Below, in pieces: positions 33,867-43,351 of a stretch of DNA of 64,000 nucleotides. Made by a program: the position numbers and the translations under genes. The notes beneath the pieces are model-generated. The model did no database searches, was not told the origin of the DNA, and saw nothing but the letters and a program-made list of their open reading frames with translations. The DNA comes from Syntrophopropionicum propionicicum_A (GTDB lineage: Bacteria > Bacillota > Desulfotomaculia > Desulfotomaculales > Pelotomaculaceae): the NCBI RefSeq assembly GCF_048984525.1, contig NZ_JBMGJC010000007.1, positions 1 to 64,000 on the forward strand, read 5' to 3'. Each line of letters begins with the position of its first letter. Position 1 is the stretch's first letter.

Positions 33867-34937
33867 ATGATATTGCGATTCCTGGAAACTCTGATAGTGT
33901 CTTTAGTCGGCGGCCTTCTCTTCCGCCTGTCGCACTTGCCCCTGCCCTGGCTGCTGGGGTCTTTAACGGCAGTCATGGTTTGGAGCCTGGCTGTAAAGAG
34001 AGATACATTCTGGCCGGTGGAATTTCGCAACTCCGGCTTAATTATCCTTGGCTTTATGCTGGGAGCATCTTTTACCACCGGGACATTGCAGCAAATTATC
34101 AGACAGCTTCCGGCTATGGTATTTGCAACTTCGTCAACTATAATATTCAGCCTGGTCGTCGGGTACATCGTTAGCCGCCGCACGGGAATAAGCCTTGCAA
34201 GCGGCATTATCGGGAGTGTACCGGGCGGGCTGACGCAGATGGTTGTACTAAGTGAAGAAATTGGGGACACAGACCTGACTGTTGTCACTTTTATGCAGAC
34301 CATCCGGCTGCTGTCGACGGTTTTCATCGTGCCCTTCATCGTTATCCACGGGATGGCCGCGGCCGGCGGGCAGGATGCTGCCGTCGTAACTTCAGCCATA
34401 AATAACAGTATCCTTCAAACACCCTGGAACGCGCTTTTATATACCGTTATTGTCCTCATTGCCGCGTGGGCCGCGGTAAAGATCAGCCTGCCCACTCCGT
34501 TTTTGCTGGGCCCCCTGATTGGAGCCGCCGCCCTGGCCCTCGCCGGTTTTCAGGCGCCAAGTACGCCGTCTTTCCTGGTCGTTATCTCACAGCTGTTTAT
34601 CGGCGCCTACCTGGGGTTAAGCATCCAGCCCGCCAGCCTGGAAAACTGGAAAAAACTGCTGCCTTACACCCTTATGGGAAGTATCGCTGTGGTGTTCTTT
34701 TCCCTTGGGGTAGGTTTTATGCTGACCCGCATGCACTCCCTGGGCTTAACCAGCGCTTTTTTAGGGACGTCTCCAGGCGGCATGGGTGAAATGGGGCTGA
34801 CGGCGGTCCTGGTCGGCGCTAATGTTTCCCTGGTCACCGCTTACCAGATGTTCCGGCTGCTTTTTATCCTATTTGTTATGCCGCTGGTGCTGAAGCGGTT
34901 TTTCGGCAGCGCCGGGACTGAAAGAAAAAGTGTTTGA
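33867..34937 (+). CDS. AbrB-family (duplicated) integral membrane protein
   Basis: The 356-aa protein has about ten membrane helices in two repeats, each with a G-S-V-P-G-G-L-T-Q-M / G-T-S-P-G-G-M-G-E-M motif (about residues 115-125 and 300-310). This is the membrane family often called AbrB or ammonia monooxygenase-like. It is not the transcription factor AbrB. Transport is likely but no substrate is established. It is the only plus-strand gene between 16.4 and 49.5 kb. Confidence 0.85.
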   Translation: MILRFLETLIVSLVGGLLFRLSHLPLPWLLGSLTAVMVWSLAVKRDTFWPVEFRNSGLIILGFMLGASFTTGTLQQIIRQLPAMVFATSSTIIFSLVVGYIVSRRTGISLASGIIGSVPGGLTQMVVLSEEIGDTDLTVVTFMQTIRLLSTVFIVPFIVIHGMAAAGGQDAAVVTSAINNSILQTPWNALLYTVIVLIAAWAAVKISLPTPFLLGPLIGAAALALAGFQAPSTPSFLVVISQLFIGAYLGLSIQPASLENWKKLLPYTLMGSIAVVFFSLGVGFMLTRMHSLGLTSAFLGTSPGGMGEMGLTAVLVGANVSLVTAYQMFRLLFILFVMPLVLKRFFGSAGTERKSV

Positions 34938-34977
34938 TTAAAACGTTATTGTTAATAAGTGGCTTTTTAGTAGCAGC

Positions 34978-35033
34978 AGGGGACCTGTCACTCTATCCGG
35001 AAGCAGGAGAACCGTCCTCATGCTTCGTCCCCT
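34978..35033. repeat. Nested REP-like inverted repeat
   Basis: Outer arms AGGGGAC (34978-34984) and GTCCCCT (35027-35033) enclose inner arms GGAAGCA (34999-35005) and TGCTTC (35021-35026) with GGAGAACCGTCCTC between. It sits between two genes that end toward each other and may serve both as terminator. Confidence 0.6.
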
Positions 35034-35039
35034 GTGTGC

Positions 35040-35234
35040 TTACATTTTCAGGAACTCCAGCAGCTTGTAGACCAGCAGCGCGGGCCAAACCAGGGCTTTC
35101 AGAAAACCGAGCGCTCCGGCCCAGAAGGTATCGGCATGTTGGATATAATAGACAGCAGCGCCGATGAAAGCCAGACCGTAAACACCGCCCGACACCCCGG
35201 TGCCCGGCGTTCCCCTGCGATTGTCGCCAACCAT
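35040..35234 (-). CDS. Small membrane protein (64 aa)
   Basis: ATG at 35234 follows an excellent ribosome site, AAGGAGGGGG. The product has a Gly-rich start and two hydrophobic stretches (V-Y-G-L-A-F-I-G-A-A-V-Y-Y-I and F-L-K-A-L-V-W-P-A-L-L-V-Y-K-L-L), so it may span the membrane twice. The layout resembles small uncharacterised membrane proteins of spore-formers. Function is unknown. Confidence 0.65.
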   Translation of the reverse strand: MVGDNRRGTPGTGVSGGVYGLAFIGAAVYYIQHADTFWAGALGFLKALVWPALLVYKLLEFLKM

Positions 35235-35348
35235 TTTTCCCCCTCCTTAATGTTAATTTCAGGTGTCCATCGATTATCATCCAATATTATTTACAGTTAA
35301 TCCTTGTTTCGATAACTTATATACACTTCCTGCATGTAAAACCAAATA

Positions 35349-35374
35349 AAGCCACCTAATTTCTTAAGTGGCTT
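35349..35374 (-). terminator. Hairpin terminator candidate after the malic enzyme gene
   Basis: AAGCCAC and GTGGCTT pair around a twelve-base loop. On the minus strand the stem is followed by TATTTGGTTTT. It lies 80 bases past the malic enzyme stop, beyond the REP-like element at 35406-35444. Confidence 0.45.
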
Positions 35375-35405
35375 CATAGAGATCATGGGACCTGTCCCTC
35401 TGTCA

Positions 35406-35444
35406 GGAAGCAGGAGAACCGTCCCCGTGCTTTACCCGTGCTTC
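35406..35444. repeat. REP-like element, GGAAGCAGGAGAACCGTCCCC type
   Basis: GGAAGCAGGAGAACCGTCCC continues to CGTGCTT and a second GTGCTTC. It is close to the copy at 34999-35026 (GGAAGCAGGAGAACCGTCCT). Both copies are preceded by GGGACCTGTC. It ends ten bases before the malic enzyme stop. Confidence 0.6.
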
Positions 35445-35454
35445 ATTATAGTGC

Positions 35455-36867
35455 TTACACAGCGGCAACCGGCTTAACATGGAACTCCCTGGAGACTCCC
35501 GTTTGTTTTGCCGCTTGCCTTACCGCTTTGGCCACCACTGTGCTAACCTGGTCGTTAAAAAGCGAGGGAATGATATGCTCGACTGAAAGCTCCTCTTCGC
35601 TGATCATGCCGGCCAGGGCATGCGCCGCCGCGAGGCACATCTCGTCGTTGATCACTCTGGCGTGACAATCCAGGGCGCCGCGGAAGACCCCCGGGAAAGC
35701 CAGGGCGTTGTTGATCTGGTTGGGATAATCCGACCTTCCCGTGGCGATAACTGCCGCGACATCAAAAATTTCCTTTGGCTCCACCTCCGGTTCGGGGTTG
35801 GCCAGGGCAAAAACAATGGGTTTTTCGGCCATCTTCATAATGTCCTCCCGGTTTAACAGAGACGGCGCCGACACGCCTACAAACACATCCGCACCTGCTA
35901 TAACTTCTTTTAACTGGCCGTGTACACACCGTTCGTTGGTGTTTTCGGCAATCCAGAGCTTTGAGGGTTGCGGATGGGGAAGATCCCGGGCAATCGCTCC
36001 TCTCCGGTCACAAACGATCAAGTCACGGGCTCCGGCCCCGATTAAAATTTTAGCAATGGCCACCCCAGCCGCGCCGGCGCCGCTGATAACCAATTTTATA
36101 TCCGCTATGCTCTTGCCGACAACTTTGAGGGCATTGAGTAAACCGGCCAGAGCTACAATGGCTGTGCCGTGCTGGTCATCATGAAAAACCGGTATATCCA
36201 GCCGCGCGGCTAATTTTTCTTCAATTTCAAAACACTTCGGCGCCGCTATGTCCTCCAGGTTAATCCCGCCGAAAGCGGGCGCGCAAGCAGCCACTACCTC
36301 AATTATCTCAGCGGGATCATGCACGTTAAGGCATAAAGGAAAGGCGTCTATATTGGCAAACTTTTTAAAAAGCACCGCTTTCCCCTCCATTACCGGCAGG
36401 GCGGCATAGGGGCCCAGGTCGCCCAAACCCAGCACAGCAGACCCGTCCGTTACGATGGCCACTGAATTGCCTTTCATGGTCAGACCGTAAGCCATGTCCG
36501 GCTCAGCGGCAATAGCTTCAGACACCCCTGCCACGCCCGGGGTATACATCAGAGCCAGGTCTTCCCAGTTTAAAACCGGCCGCTTAGGAGAGATTTCGAT
36601 CTTGCCGCCCTGATGGCTTACGAAAACCCTGTCAGAGATGCGTAGAATGCTTATTTCAGGCATTTTCTCAAAAGCACTGACCAGCCGGTTAAGGTGGCCC
36701 CTGCTTTCCAAACGGATCATCAAATCCCGGATGACACATGACGGTGACGCGGAAATCAGGTCAATGGCGCCGAGGGTCCCTCCTTCCCGCGCGACTATAG
36801 TCAGGACCCTGGCCAGGTTGCCCGGCTTATTGGACAACTTCATCCGGATTACCAGATTCAAATACAT
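35455..36867 (-). CDS. NAD(P)-dependent malic enzyme with N-terminal ACT domain
   Basis: Residues 1-75 form an ACT regulatory domain (L-S-N-K-P-G-N-L-A-R-V-L). The rest is the short bacterial malic enzyme: Y-T-P-G-V-A-G-V-S-E with the catalytic Tyr, metal-site F-H-D-D-Q-H-G-T-A, and the dinucleotide fold I-S-G-A-G-A-A-G-V-A. It converts malate to pyruvate and CO2 with NAD(P) reduction. At 470 aa it is complete. The ACT domain suggests control by a small ligand, often an amino acid. GGAG precedes ATG. It is transcribed separately from argG. Confidence 0.93.
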   Translation of the reverse strand: MYLNLVIRMKLSNKPGNLARVLTIVAREGGTLGAIDLISASPSCVIRDLMIRLESRGHLNRLVSAFEKMPEISILRISDRVFVSHQGGKIEISPKRPVLNWEDLALMYTPGVAGVSEAIAAEPDMAYGLTMKGNSVAIVTDGSAVLGLGDLGPYAALPVMEGKAVLFKKFANIDAFPLCLNVHDPAEIIEVVAACAPAFGGINLEDIAAPKCFEIEEKLAARLDIPVFHDDQHGTAIVALAGLLNALKVVGKSIADIKLVISGAGAAGVAIAKILIGAGARDLIVCDRRGAIARDLPHPQPSKLWIAENTNERCVHGQLKEVIAGADVFVGVSAPSLLNREDIMKMAEKPIVFALANPEPEVEPKEIFDVAAVIATGRSDYPNQINNALAFPGVFRGALDCHARVINDEMCLAAAHALAGMISEEELSVEHIIPSLFNDQVSTVVAKAVRQAAKQTGVSREFHVKPVAAV

Positions 36868-37124
36868 GACAGTGTTACTCCTTTGTTATGAAAATTGCAT
36901 AGTGTATAGTGTATACATTATCATAAATGCAGTTCCAATAGAAGCTTTTTTTCCACTATTCTGCAAATTTTTTCCCTGTACTTACATTGTTCTTCCCGGT
37001 TTTTACCTGAAAAAAACCCGCGTCTGCGGTTAGGTTGCAGACAAAGTCTCCATGGCGTTGAATTTGCTTGGCATTTGGGTCGTGGGACGTTGGTCGTGAG
37101 CCGTGTGTATCGAAGGTATTCCAT

Positions 37125-37176
37125 TGTAGGGTCGGGTTTTAACCCGCTAATAATGTGCGGCTGAAGCCGCGCCTAC
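37125..37176. repeat. Double-hairpin repeat of the GTAGGG family
   Basis: TGTAGGG is followed by CGGGTTTTAACCCG (37133-37146), a spacer, then the hairpin GCGGCTGAAGCCGC and CGCCTACAC. The arrangement is as in 17606-17654. It is immediately followed by CTCGCGTCTCAATTC, the same phrase that follows other copies. Confidence 0.65.
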
Positions 37177-37301
37177 ACCTCTCGCGTCTCAATTCAGACG
37201 TCGCAAGGAAGCAGCAGGTTTCATCATCATGGACTCTGCAGGTGGAATTTGTCGACACCCTGCAACCTGAGCCTGCAGGTTCAGGGTTTTGCACAAAAAA
37301 A

Positions 37302-37324
37302 GCCGCCCTTTTTTTCAGAGCGGC
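37302..37324 (-). terminator. Intrinsic terminator of argG
   Basis: On the minus strand GCCGC, a 13-base A-rich loop and GCGGC are followed by seven T residues. It lies 30 bases beyond the argG stop. Confidence 0.8.
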
Positions 37325-37353
37325 ATTTCCTGTAAAAATCTATGACTTTAGAA

Positions 37354-38559
37354 TTATTTCAATCCCGCTTTTTTCTCCATCAGCGCCCGGACTTTAAGCG
37401 GCAGGCCGAAAAGGTTGATAAATCCCTCGGCGTCGCGCTGGTTGTATATTTCGTCCTGGCTGAAGGTGGAAAGCTCCTGGTTATAAAGTGAATATGGAGA
37501 CTTTGAGCCCGCCGGGGTGCAGTTACCCTTGTAAAGCTTCATCCGCACAGTGCCGGTGACAGTCTTCTGCGTGCTGTCGACAAAGGCGTCCAGGGCTTCC
37601 CGCAGCGGGGAGAACCAGACCCCGTCATAAACCAGCTCGGCGTAACGGGCCGCGACAATTTCCTTGAAATGCAGGGTCACGCGGTCCAGGGTCAAGAGCT
37701 CCATTTCACGGTGGGCGTTGAACAACACTGTACCGGCGGGAGTTTCATAAACACCGCGGGACTTCATCCCGACCAGGCGGTTTTCCACCATGTCGACGAT
37801 TCCCACACCGTTCTGCCCGGCTATTTCATTCAGCTTTTCAATAAGGGACACCGGGTCCAGCGCCGCTCCGTCCAGCTTGACCGGGATACCCTGTTCAAAA
37901 CCAATTTCCACGTAGGTCGGTTTGTCCGGGGCTTTGGCGGGCGGTGTGATCAGCAGCAGGACATCGTCGAGCGGCTCGTTCCAGGGATCTTCCAGGTCCG
38001 CTCCCTCGTGGCTCAGGTGCCACATGTTGCGGTCCAGGCTGTATGGGCGGGACTTGGTAACCGGAACGGGGATGCCCCTGGCGCTGGCGTAATCGATGGC
38101 GTCTTCCCTGGAACGGATATCCCACTCCCGCCAGGGAGCGACTATTTTCAAGTCGGGAGCCAGCGCTTTGACGCCCAGCTCAAAGCGGACCTGGTCGTTT
38201 CCCTTGCCGGTAGCGCCGTGCGCCACTGCCTCGGCCCCTTCTTTTCTTGCAATTTCCACCATCTTCTTGGCGATCAGCGGGCGGGCCATCGAAGTCCCCA
38301 GCAGGTATTTGCCCTCGTAGACGGCTCCGGCTTTCAGCGTGGGAAATATATAATCCTCGGCAAACTCCCGCCTGGCGTCTTCAATGTAAATTTTACTCGC
38401 GCCGGTCTTGATCGCTTTTTCATTCAGCGGCTCCAGCTCTTCCCTCTGGCCCAGGTCGGCTGTCATGGCAATAACCTCATAACCGTAATTCTCTTTCAGC
38501 CAGGGGATGATAATAGATGTATCCAGACCTCCTGAGTAAGCCAGCACTACCTTCGGCAT
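37354..38559 (-). CDS. argG: Argininosuccinate synthase
   Basis: The 401-aa protein starts MPKVVLAYSGGLDTS, the N-type ATP pyrophosphatase loop, and is full length. It has A-H-G-A-T-G-K-G-N-D-Q-V-R-F-E and the citrulline/aspartate site segments, including R-N-M-W-H-L-S-H-E-G. It joins citrulline and aspartate using ATP. AAGGAGC places the start at ATG 38559; the longer form to 38595 has no ribosome site. It follows argF after a 217-base gap holding an inverted repeat, so it may have its own promoter. Confidence 0.96.
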   Translation of the reverse strand: MPKVVLAYSGGLDTSIIIPWLKENYGYEVIAMTADLGQREELEPLNEKAIKTGASKIYIEDARREFAEDYIFPTLKAGAVYEGKYLLGTSMARPLIAKKMVEIARKEGAEAVAHGATGKGNDQVRFELGVKALAPDLKIVAPWREWDIRSREDAIDYASARGIPVPVTKSRPYSLDRNMWHLSHEGADLEDPWNEPLDDVLLLITPPAKAPDKPTYVEIGFEQGIPVKLDGAALDPVSLIEKLNEIAGQNGVGIVDMVENRLVGMKSRGVYETPAGTVLFNAHREMELLTLDRVTLHFKEIVAARYAELVYDGVWFSPLREALDAFVDSTQKTVTGTVRMKLYKGNCTPAGSKSPYSLYNQELSTFSQDEIYNQRDAEGFINLFGLPLKVRALMEKKAGLK

Positions 38560-38592
38560 ATGTATTCGCTCCTTTTTCCAATTAAAATTTTT

Positions 38593-38765
38593 CACAGGAT
38601 TAACATGATTAAAAGGATTAACAAGATTTAATATTGATTTGTTTTATCAATTTAACCTTATAGTGAGTATCTTTAGTATTAAATTATTAGCCATAATTAT
38701 CAGTATTTTATATATTAATGATGCAATGGCATCCTGTTAATCCTGGTAATCCTGTTAATCCTGTG
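38593..38765. repeat. Long inverted repeat between argF and argG
   Basis: Arms at 38593-38627 (CACAGGATTAACATGATTAA...) and 38731-38765 are reverse complements with four mismatches in 35 positions. Each arm is built from GGATTAACA-type units. The 103-base centre is very AT-rich. The size and structure suggest a MITE-like or REP-derived insertion. It could also end argF transcripts. Confidence 0.75.
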
Positions 38766-38776
38766 CTGTTTATTTC

Positions 38777-39718
38777 TTATAATAGCATGGCCAGGATCGC
38801 CTTCTGGGCGTGCAGGCGGTTTTCCGCCTCATCCCAGACCGCCGAGTGCGGCCCGTCAATAATCTCGTCCACTACCTCTTCGCCCCGGTGAGCCGGCAGG
38901 CAGTGCAGGAAAATGTAATCGGGTTTGGCATGGCTTACCAGCCCGGGGTTGACCTGGTACGGCGCGAAGACACGGGCACGCAGGGCACGCTCAATTTCCT
39001 GCCCCATGCTGGCCCACACGTCGGTGACAACTACGTCCGCGCCGGTCACGGCCTCTACCGGGTCGGTGATTATGTCGATCCGGGCGCCGGTGGCTACCGC
39101 ATCCTCCCTGGCCTGGCGCACCACTTCCGCATCCGGCTTGTAACCATCAGGCGACGCCACCGCAATATCCATACCAACCTTGGCGCAGCCGAACAGGAGG
39201 GAGTTGCAGACGTTGTTGCCGTCACCGACATAGGCCATCTTAAGGCCTTTCAGCCGGCCTTTTCTCTCCAAAACCGTCTGCAGGTCGGCCAGGATCTGGC
39301 AGGGGTGCTGCATGTCAGTAAGCCCGTTTACCACAGGAATATCGGCATACTTCGCCAGTTCCTCCACTTCGGCATGTTCGAATGTACGGATCATGATCCC
39401 GTCCAGATAGCGGGACAAAACCCTGGCGGTATCCTGTATGGTCTCACCCCGCCCCAGCTGGAGGTCGTTGGAGTTTAAAAACAGCGAATAACCGCCCAGC
39501 TGGTACATGGCCACCTCAAAGGAAACCCGGGTGCGAGTGGAAGACTTGTAGAAGATCATTCCCAAAGTCTTTCCCTGGAGACTGGGATGGGGAATACTCT
39601 TCTTCTGCTTCTCCTTTAAATCTCCGGCCAGTTCAAGTATAGCCGCTATCTCCCCAGGTGTAAAATCATGCAGGCATAACAAGTCGCGTCCCTTTAAATC
39701 AACTTTACCAGGCCCCAA
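38777..39718 (-). CDS. argF: Ornithine carbamoyltransferase
   Basis: The motifs S-S-T-R-T-R (carbamoyl phosphate), M-Q-H-P-C-Q-I-L-A-D and H-C-L-P-A-H-R-G (ornithine/Cys loop) define OTC rather than aspartate carbamoyltransferase. It makes citrulline from ornithine. TTG at 39718 with AGAGGGG seven bases before gives 313 aa, the usual size. The ATG at 39754 is in frame but lacks a ribosome site. It ends the argCJBDF unit. Confidence 0.95.
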   Translation of the reverse strand: MGPGKVDLKGRDLLCLHDFTPGEIAAILELAGDLKEKQKKSIPHPSLQGKTLGMIFYKSSTRTRVSFEVAMYQLGGYSLFLNSNDLQLGRGETIQDTARVLSRYLDGIMIRTFEHAEVEELAKYADIPVVNGLTDMQHPCQILADLQTVLERKGRLKGLKMAYVGDGNNVCNSLLFGCAKVGMDIAVASPDGYKPDAEVVRQAREDAVATGARIDIITDPVEAVTGADVVVTDVWASMGQEIERALRARVFAPYQVNPGLVSHAKPDYIFLHCLPAHRGEEVVDEIIDGPHSAVWDEAENRLHAQKAILAMLL

Positions 39719-39764
39719 AATAAAACCCCTCTTTTCTGATATATAAATCTGCATTATTAACAGA

Positions 39765-40961
<1,197 letters not shown>

Positions 40962-41043
40962 AACACACCTCCAAATTCAGTTGTCTGTCGTCGGACGCCA
41001 GTAATATCTGCATTCCTATTTGGCTATTATGCTGTCAGAGTAA

Positions 41044-41931
41044 TCACTTTTCGACCATGGTACCAATACCTTTGTCAGTGAACAATTCAAGCAGTATCGA
41101 ATGTAGTTCCCTTCCGTCCAGGATGTGGGTGTTTTTAACCCCGCCGGCCAGGGCATCCAGGCAGCATTCCACCTTGGGGATCATTCCTCCGTCAATAATA
41201 CCCCGGTCAATCAATGAAGGTATTTCATCAGCTTTCAGCACCGAAAACAGTGAAGCCGGGTCTGACCGGTCCGCCATGATCCCTTCCACATCAGTCAGGA
41301 TAATCAACTTATCCGCGCCCAGGGCCGCTGCCAGCCGCCCCGCCGCATAGTCCGCGTTAATATTATAGCCCTGCCCGTCCTGTCCCACAGCCACCGGAGC
41401 CACCACCGGGATGTACCCCTCTGAAATAACAGTGGCCACGATCTCGGGGTTCACCCGGCTGATATCTCCCACGAACCCGATGTCGGCCATTTCCTCGCCC
41501 CCATCGGAAGTGCGCACCTTTCTGTATTTTTTTACCGCCTCAAAAAGGTTCCCGTCCTTGCCGGAGAGTCCTACCGCCCTGCTCCCGATGCGGTTAATCC
41601 AGGTTACGATCTCCTTGTTGATCTTGCCCACCAGGACCATTTCAACAATTTCCATCGTTTCCTTGTCAGTGACCCTCAGCCCTCCGACAAAGCGTGACTC
41701 CTTGCCTAACCTTTTCAGCATGTCAGTTATTTCCGGACCGCCGCCGTGCACTATCACCGGGTTCATGCCGACATATTTCATCAGCACTGTGTCTGTGAGC
41801 ACCGCTTCTTTCAGTTCCGGATTGAGCATGGCGTGCCCGCCGTATTTTATAACAACGGTCTTGCCGTAAAACTTCTTGATATAAGGCAGCGCCTCCACCA
41901 GCACAGCCGCCCTGTCCAGGTCCTTCAACAA
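41044..41931 (-). CDS. argB: Acetylglutamate kinase
   Basis: The 295-aa protein has the amino-acid-kinase motifs V-I-K-Y-G-G-H-A-M and I-V-H-G-G-G-P-E-I near the start, G-L-S-G-K-D-G and N-I-N-A-D-Y-A-A-G later. It phosphorylates N-acetylglutamate, often the step inhibited by arginine. The N-terminal extension (about 25 residues with L-V-E-A-L-P-Y-I-K-K-F) fits the arginine-sensitive hexameric form, but sensitivity is inferred. Confidence 0.95.
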   Translation of the reverse strand: MLKDLDRAAVLVEALPYIKKFYGKTVVIKYGGHAMLNPELKEAVLTDTVLMKYVGMNPVIVHGGGPEITDMLKRLGKESRFVGGLRVTDKETMEIVEMVLVGKINKEIVTWINRIGSRAVGLSGKDGNLFEAVKKYRKVRTSDGGEEMADIGFVGDISRVNPEIVATVISEGYIPVVAPVAVGQDGQGYNINADYAAGRLAAALGADKLIILTDVEGIMADRSDPASLFSVLKADEIPSLIDRGIIDGGMIPKVECCLDALAGGVKNTHILDGRELHSILLELFTDKGIGTMVEK

Positions 41932-42075
41932 CCCATACCCCCCTAATTCAGTAGTCGGTCGTCAGATGTCGGACGTCAGATACCTGCATTCCTTTAAGGT
42001 CCTTGACCCTTGAGGATATCGTGCAGTCTCACGTCTCAATTCTCACGTCTCATGTCCCATTTCTCACGTCTCATT

Positions 42076-43293
42076 CTACGTTCTGTAGTCGGCGTTTATT
42101 TTAACATAGTCGTAAGACAGGTCGCATCCCCAGGCAGTGGCGCCGCAACCGCCGGACTTGAAGTCAATCGTAATCGTGACGGTGTCCTGCTTCAACACCT
42201 CCAGGGCCAGCTCTTCGCTGAATTCCAGGGAGCCGCCGTCCCTAGCCACCTGCACGTCTCCGAGAAAAATATCAAACTTGTCAGGTGCGAATGCGGCCCC
42301 GGAGTATCCCGCTGCGCAGATCACCCTGCCCCAGTTGGCGTCATTTCCGAAAACAGCCGCCTTAACCAGGCTTGATCCTGCCACCGAGCGGGCAGCAAGG
42401 CGGGCGTCCTGTTCTGTCGCGGCGCCGAGCACCTTCACTTCTATCATTTTGGTTGCTCCCTCGCCGTCCCTCGCTATGGCCTTGGCCAGGATGGTGCAGA
42501 CCGCTGTGAGGGCATCCCTGAAATATGTATAATCATCGCCTTCGTCATTGATTTCTTTATTGCCGGCCAGGCCGTTAGCCATGATCACCGCCATATCGTT
42601 CGTGCTGCTGTCGCCGTCAACCGTGATCATGTTAAAGCTGAGATCGGCGGCGTGCTGCAGCGCCTTTTTCAAACATGCGGCAGACACCGCCGCGTCGGTG
42701 GTTATAAAGCAGAGCAGCGTCGCCATATTCGGGTGGATCATGCCTGATCCCTTGGCCGTGCCGCCGATTGTGACTTTCCTGCCCCCCAGTTCCAGTTGAA
42801 CTGCAGCCTCCTTGGAGTAGGTATCCGTGGTCATAATGGCCTGTGCCGCCAGAGGGCCGCCATCCGGTGAAACCTCCCCGGCCGCTGCCCGGACGCCGGG
42901 CAGCACCTTGTCCATGGGCATCTTTCTGCCGATAACACCGGTGGACGCCACCAGGACCTCGTCTTCCGGGATATTTAGGACAACAGCCGCCTCGGCGGCC
43001 ATGGCCAGGGCGTCGTTCATCCCCTGCGCCCCGTTGCAGGCATTGGCGTTGCCGCTGTTTACGACCACGGCCCGGGCTCTTCCCGCCGCCAGCCTTTCCA
43101 TGGAAATAAGGAGCGGTGCCGCCTTGACCCTGTTCATGGTAAAAACCCCGGCGGCTGACGCCGGAACTGAGGAATATATGACCGCGACATCGCGTTTGCC
43201 GGCTTTCTTTATCGCCGCGCAGGCGGTCCCGGCTAAAAATCCCGCTGCCGTTGCTACCCCGCCTTTTATAAACTCAAAATTTTTATCTTCCAA
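42076..43293 (-). CDS. argJ: Bifunctional glutamate N-acetyltransferase / ornithine acetyltransferase
   Basis: The 405-aa precursor has the self-cleavage site in K-G-S-G-M-I-H-P-N-M-A-T-L-L, where the Thr becomes the nucleophile of the beta chain. The alpha chain carries N-S-G-N-A-N-A-C-N-G. It moves the acetyl group from acetylornithine to glutamate, so the pathway runs as a cycle and argE is not needed. The 144-base gap to argB contains diverged short repeats. Confidence 0.95.
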   Translation of the reverse strand: MEDKNFEFIKGGVATAAGFLAGTACAAIKKAGKRDVAVIYSSVPASAAGVFTMNRVKAAPLLISMERLAAGRARAVVVNSGNANACNGAQGMNDALAMAAEAAVVLNIPEDEVLVASTGVIGRKMPMDKVLPGVRAAAGEVSPDGGPLAAQAIMTTDTYSKEAAVQLELGGRKVTIGGTAKGSGMIHPNMATLLCFITTDAAVSAACLKKALQHAADLSFNMITVDGDSSTNDMAVIMANGLAGNKEINDEGDDYTYFRDALTAVCTILAKAIARDGEGATKMIEVKVLGAATEQDARLAARSVAGSSLVKAAVFGNDANWGRVICAAGYSGAAFAPDKFDIFLGDVQVARDGGSLEFSEELALEVLKQDTVTITIDFKSGGCGATAWGCDLSYDYVKINADYRT

Positions 43294-43351
43294 CTCGCAC
43301 CCGCCTCCAGTTATAATCTCCCTTTATTTTCTGTCTATTTGATTAAATATT

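Larger units (their letters stand above)
36868..37353. other. Gene-free stretch between malic enzyme and argG
   Basis: No gene is seen in these 486 bases. The part near 36895-36930 is AT-rich (ATAGTGTATAGTGTATACAT) and probably holds the malic enzyme promoter on the minus strand. A double hairpin repeat lies at 37125-37176 and the argG terminator at 37302-37324. The phrase GTCGTGGGACGTTGGTCGTG at 37079-37098 resembles degenerate text in other arg intergenic regions. Confidence 0.6.

Noticed and set aside
33867..34937. Calling this gene a transcription factor AbrB
   Set aside because: The product is a ten-helix membrane protein; only the family name is shared.
37669..39478. Long plus-strand frames opposite argG and argF (up to 288 aa)
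   Set aside because: The minus strand encodes complete ArgG and ArgF with their catalytic motifs; the opposite frames show no family features.
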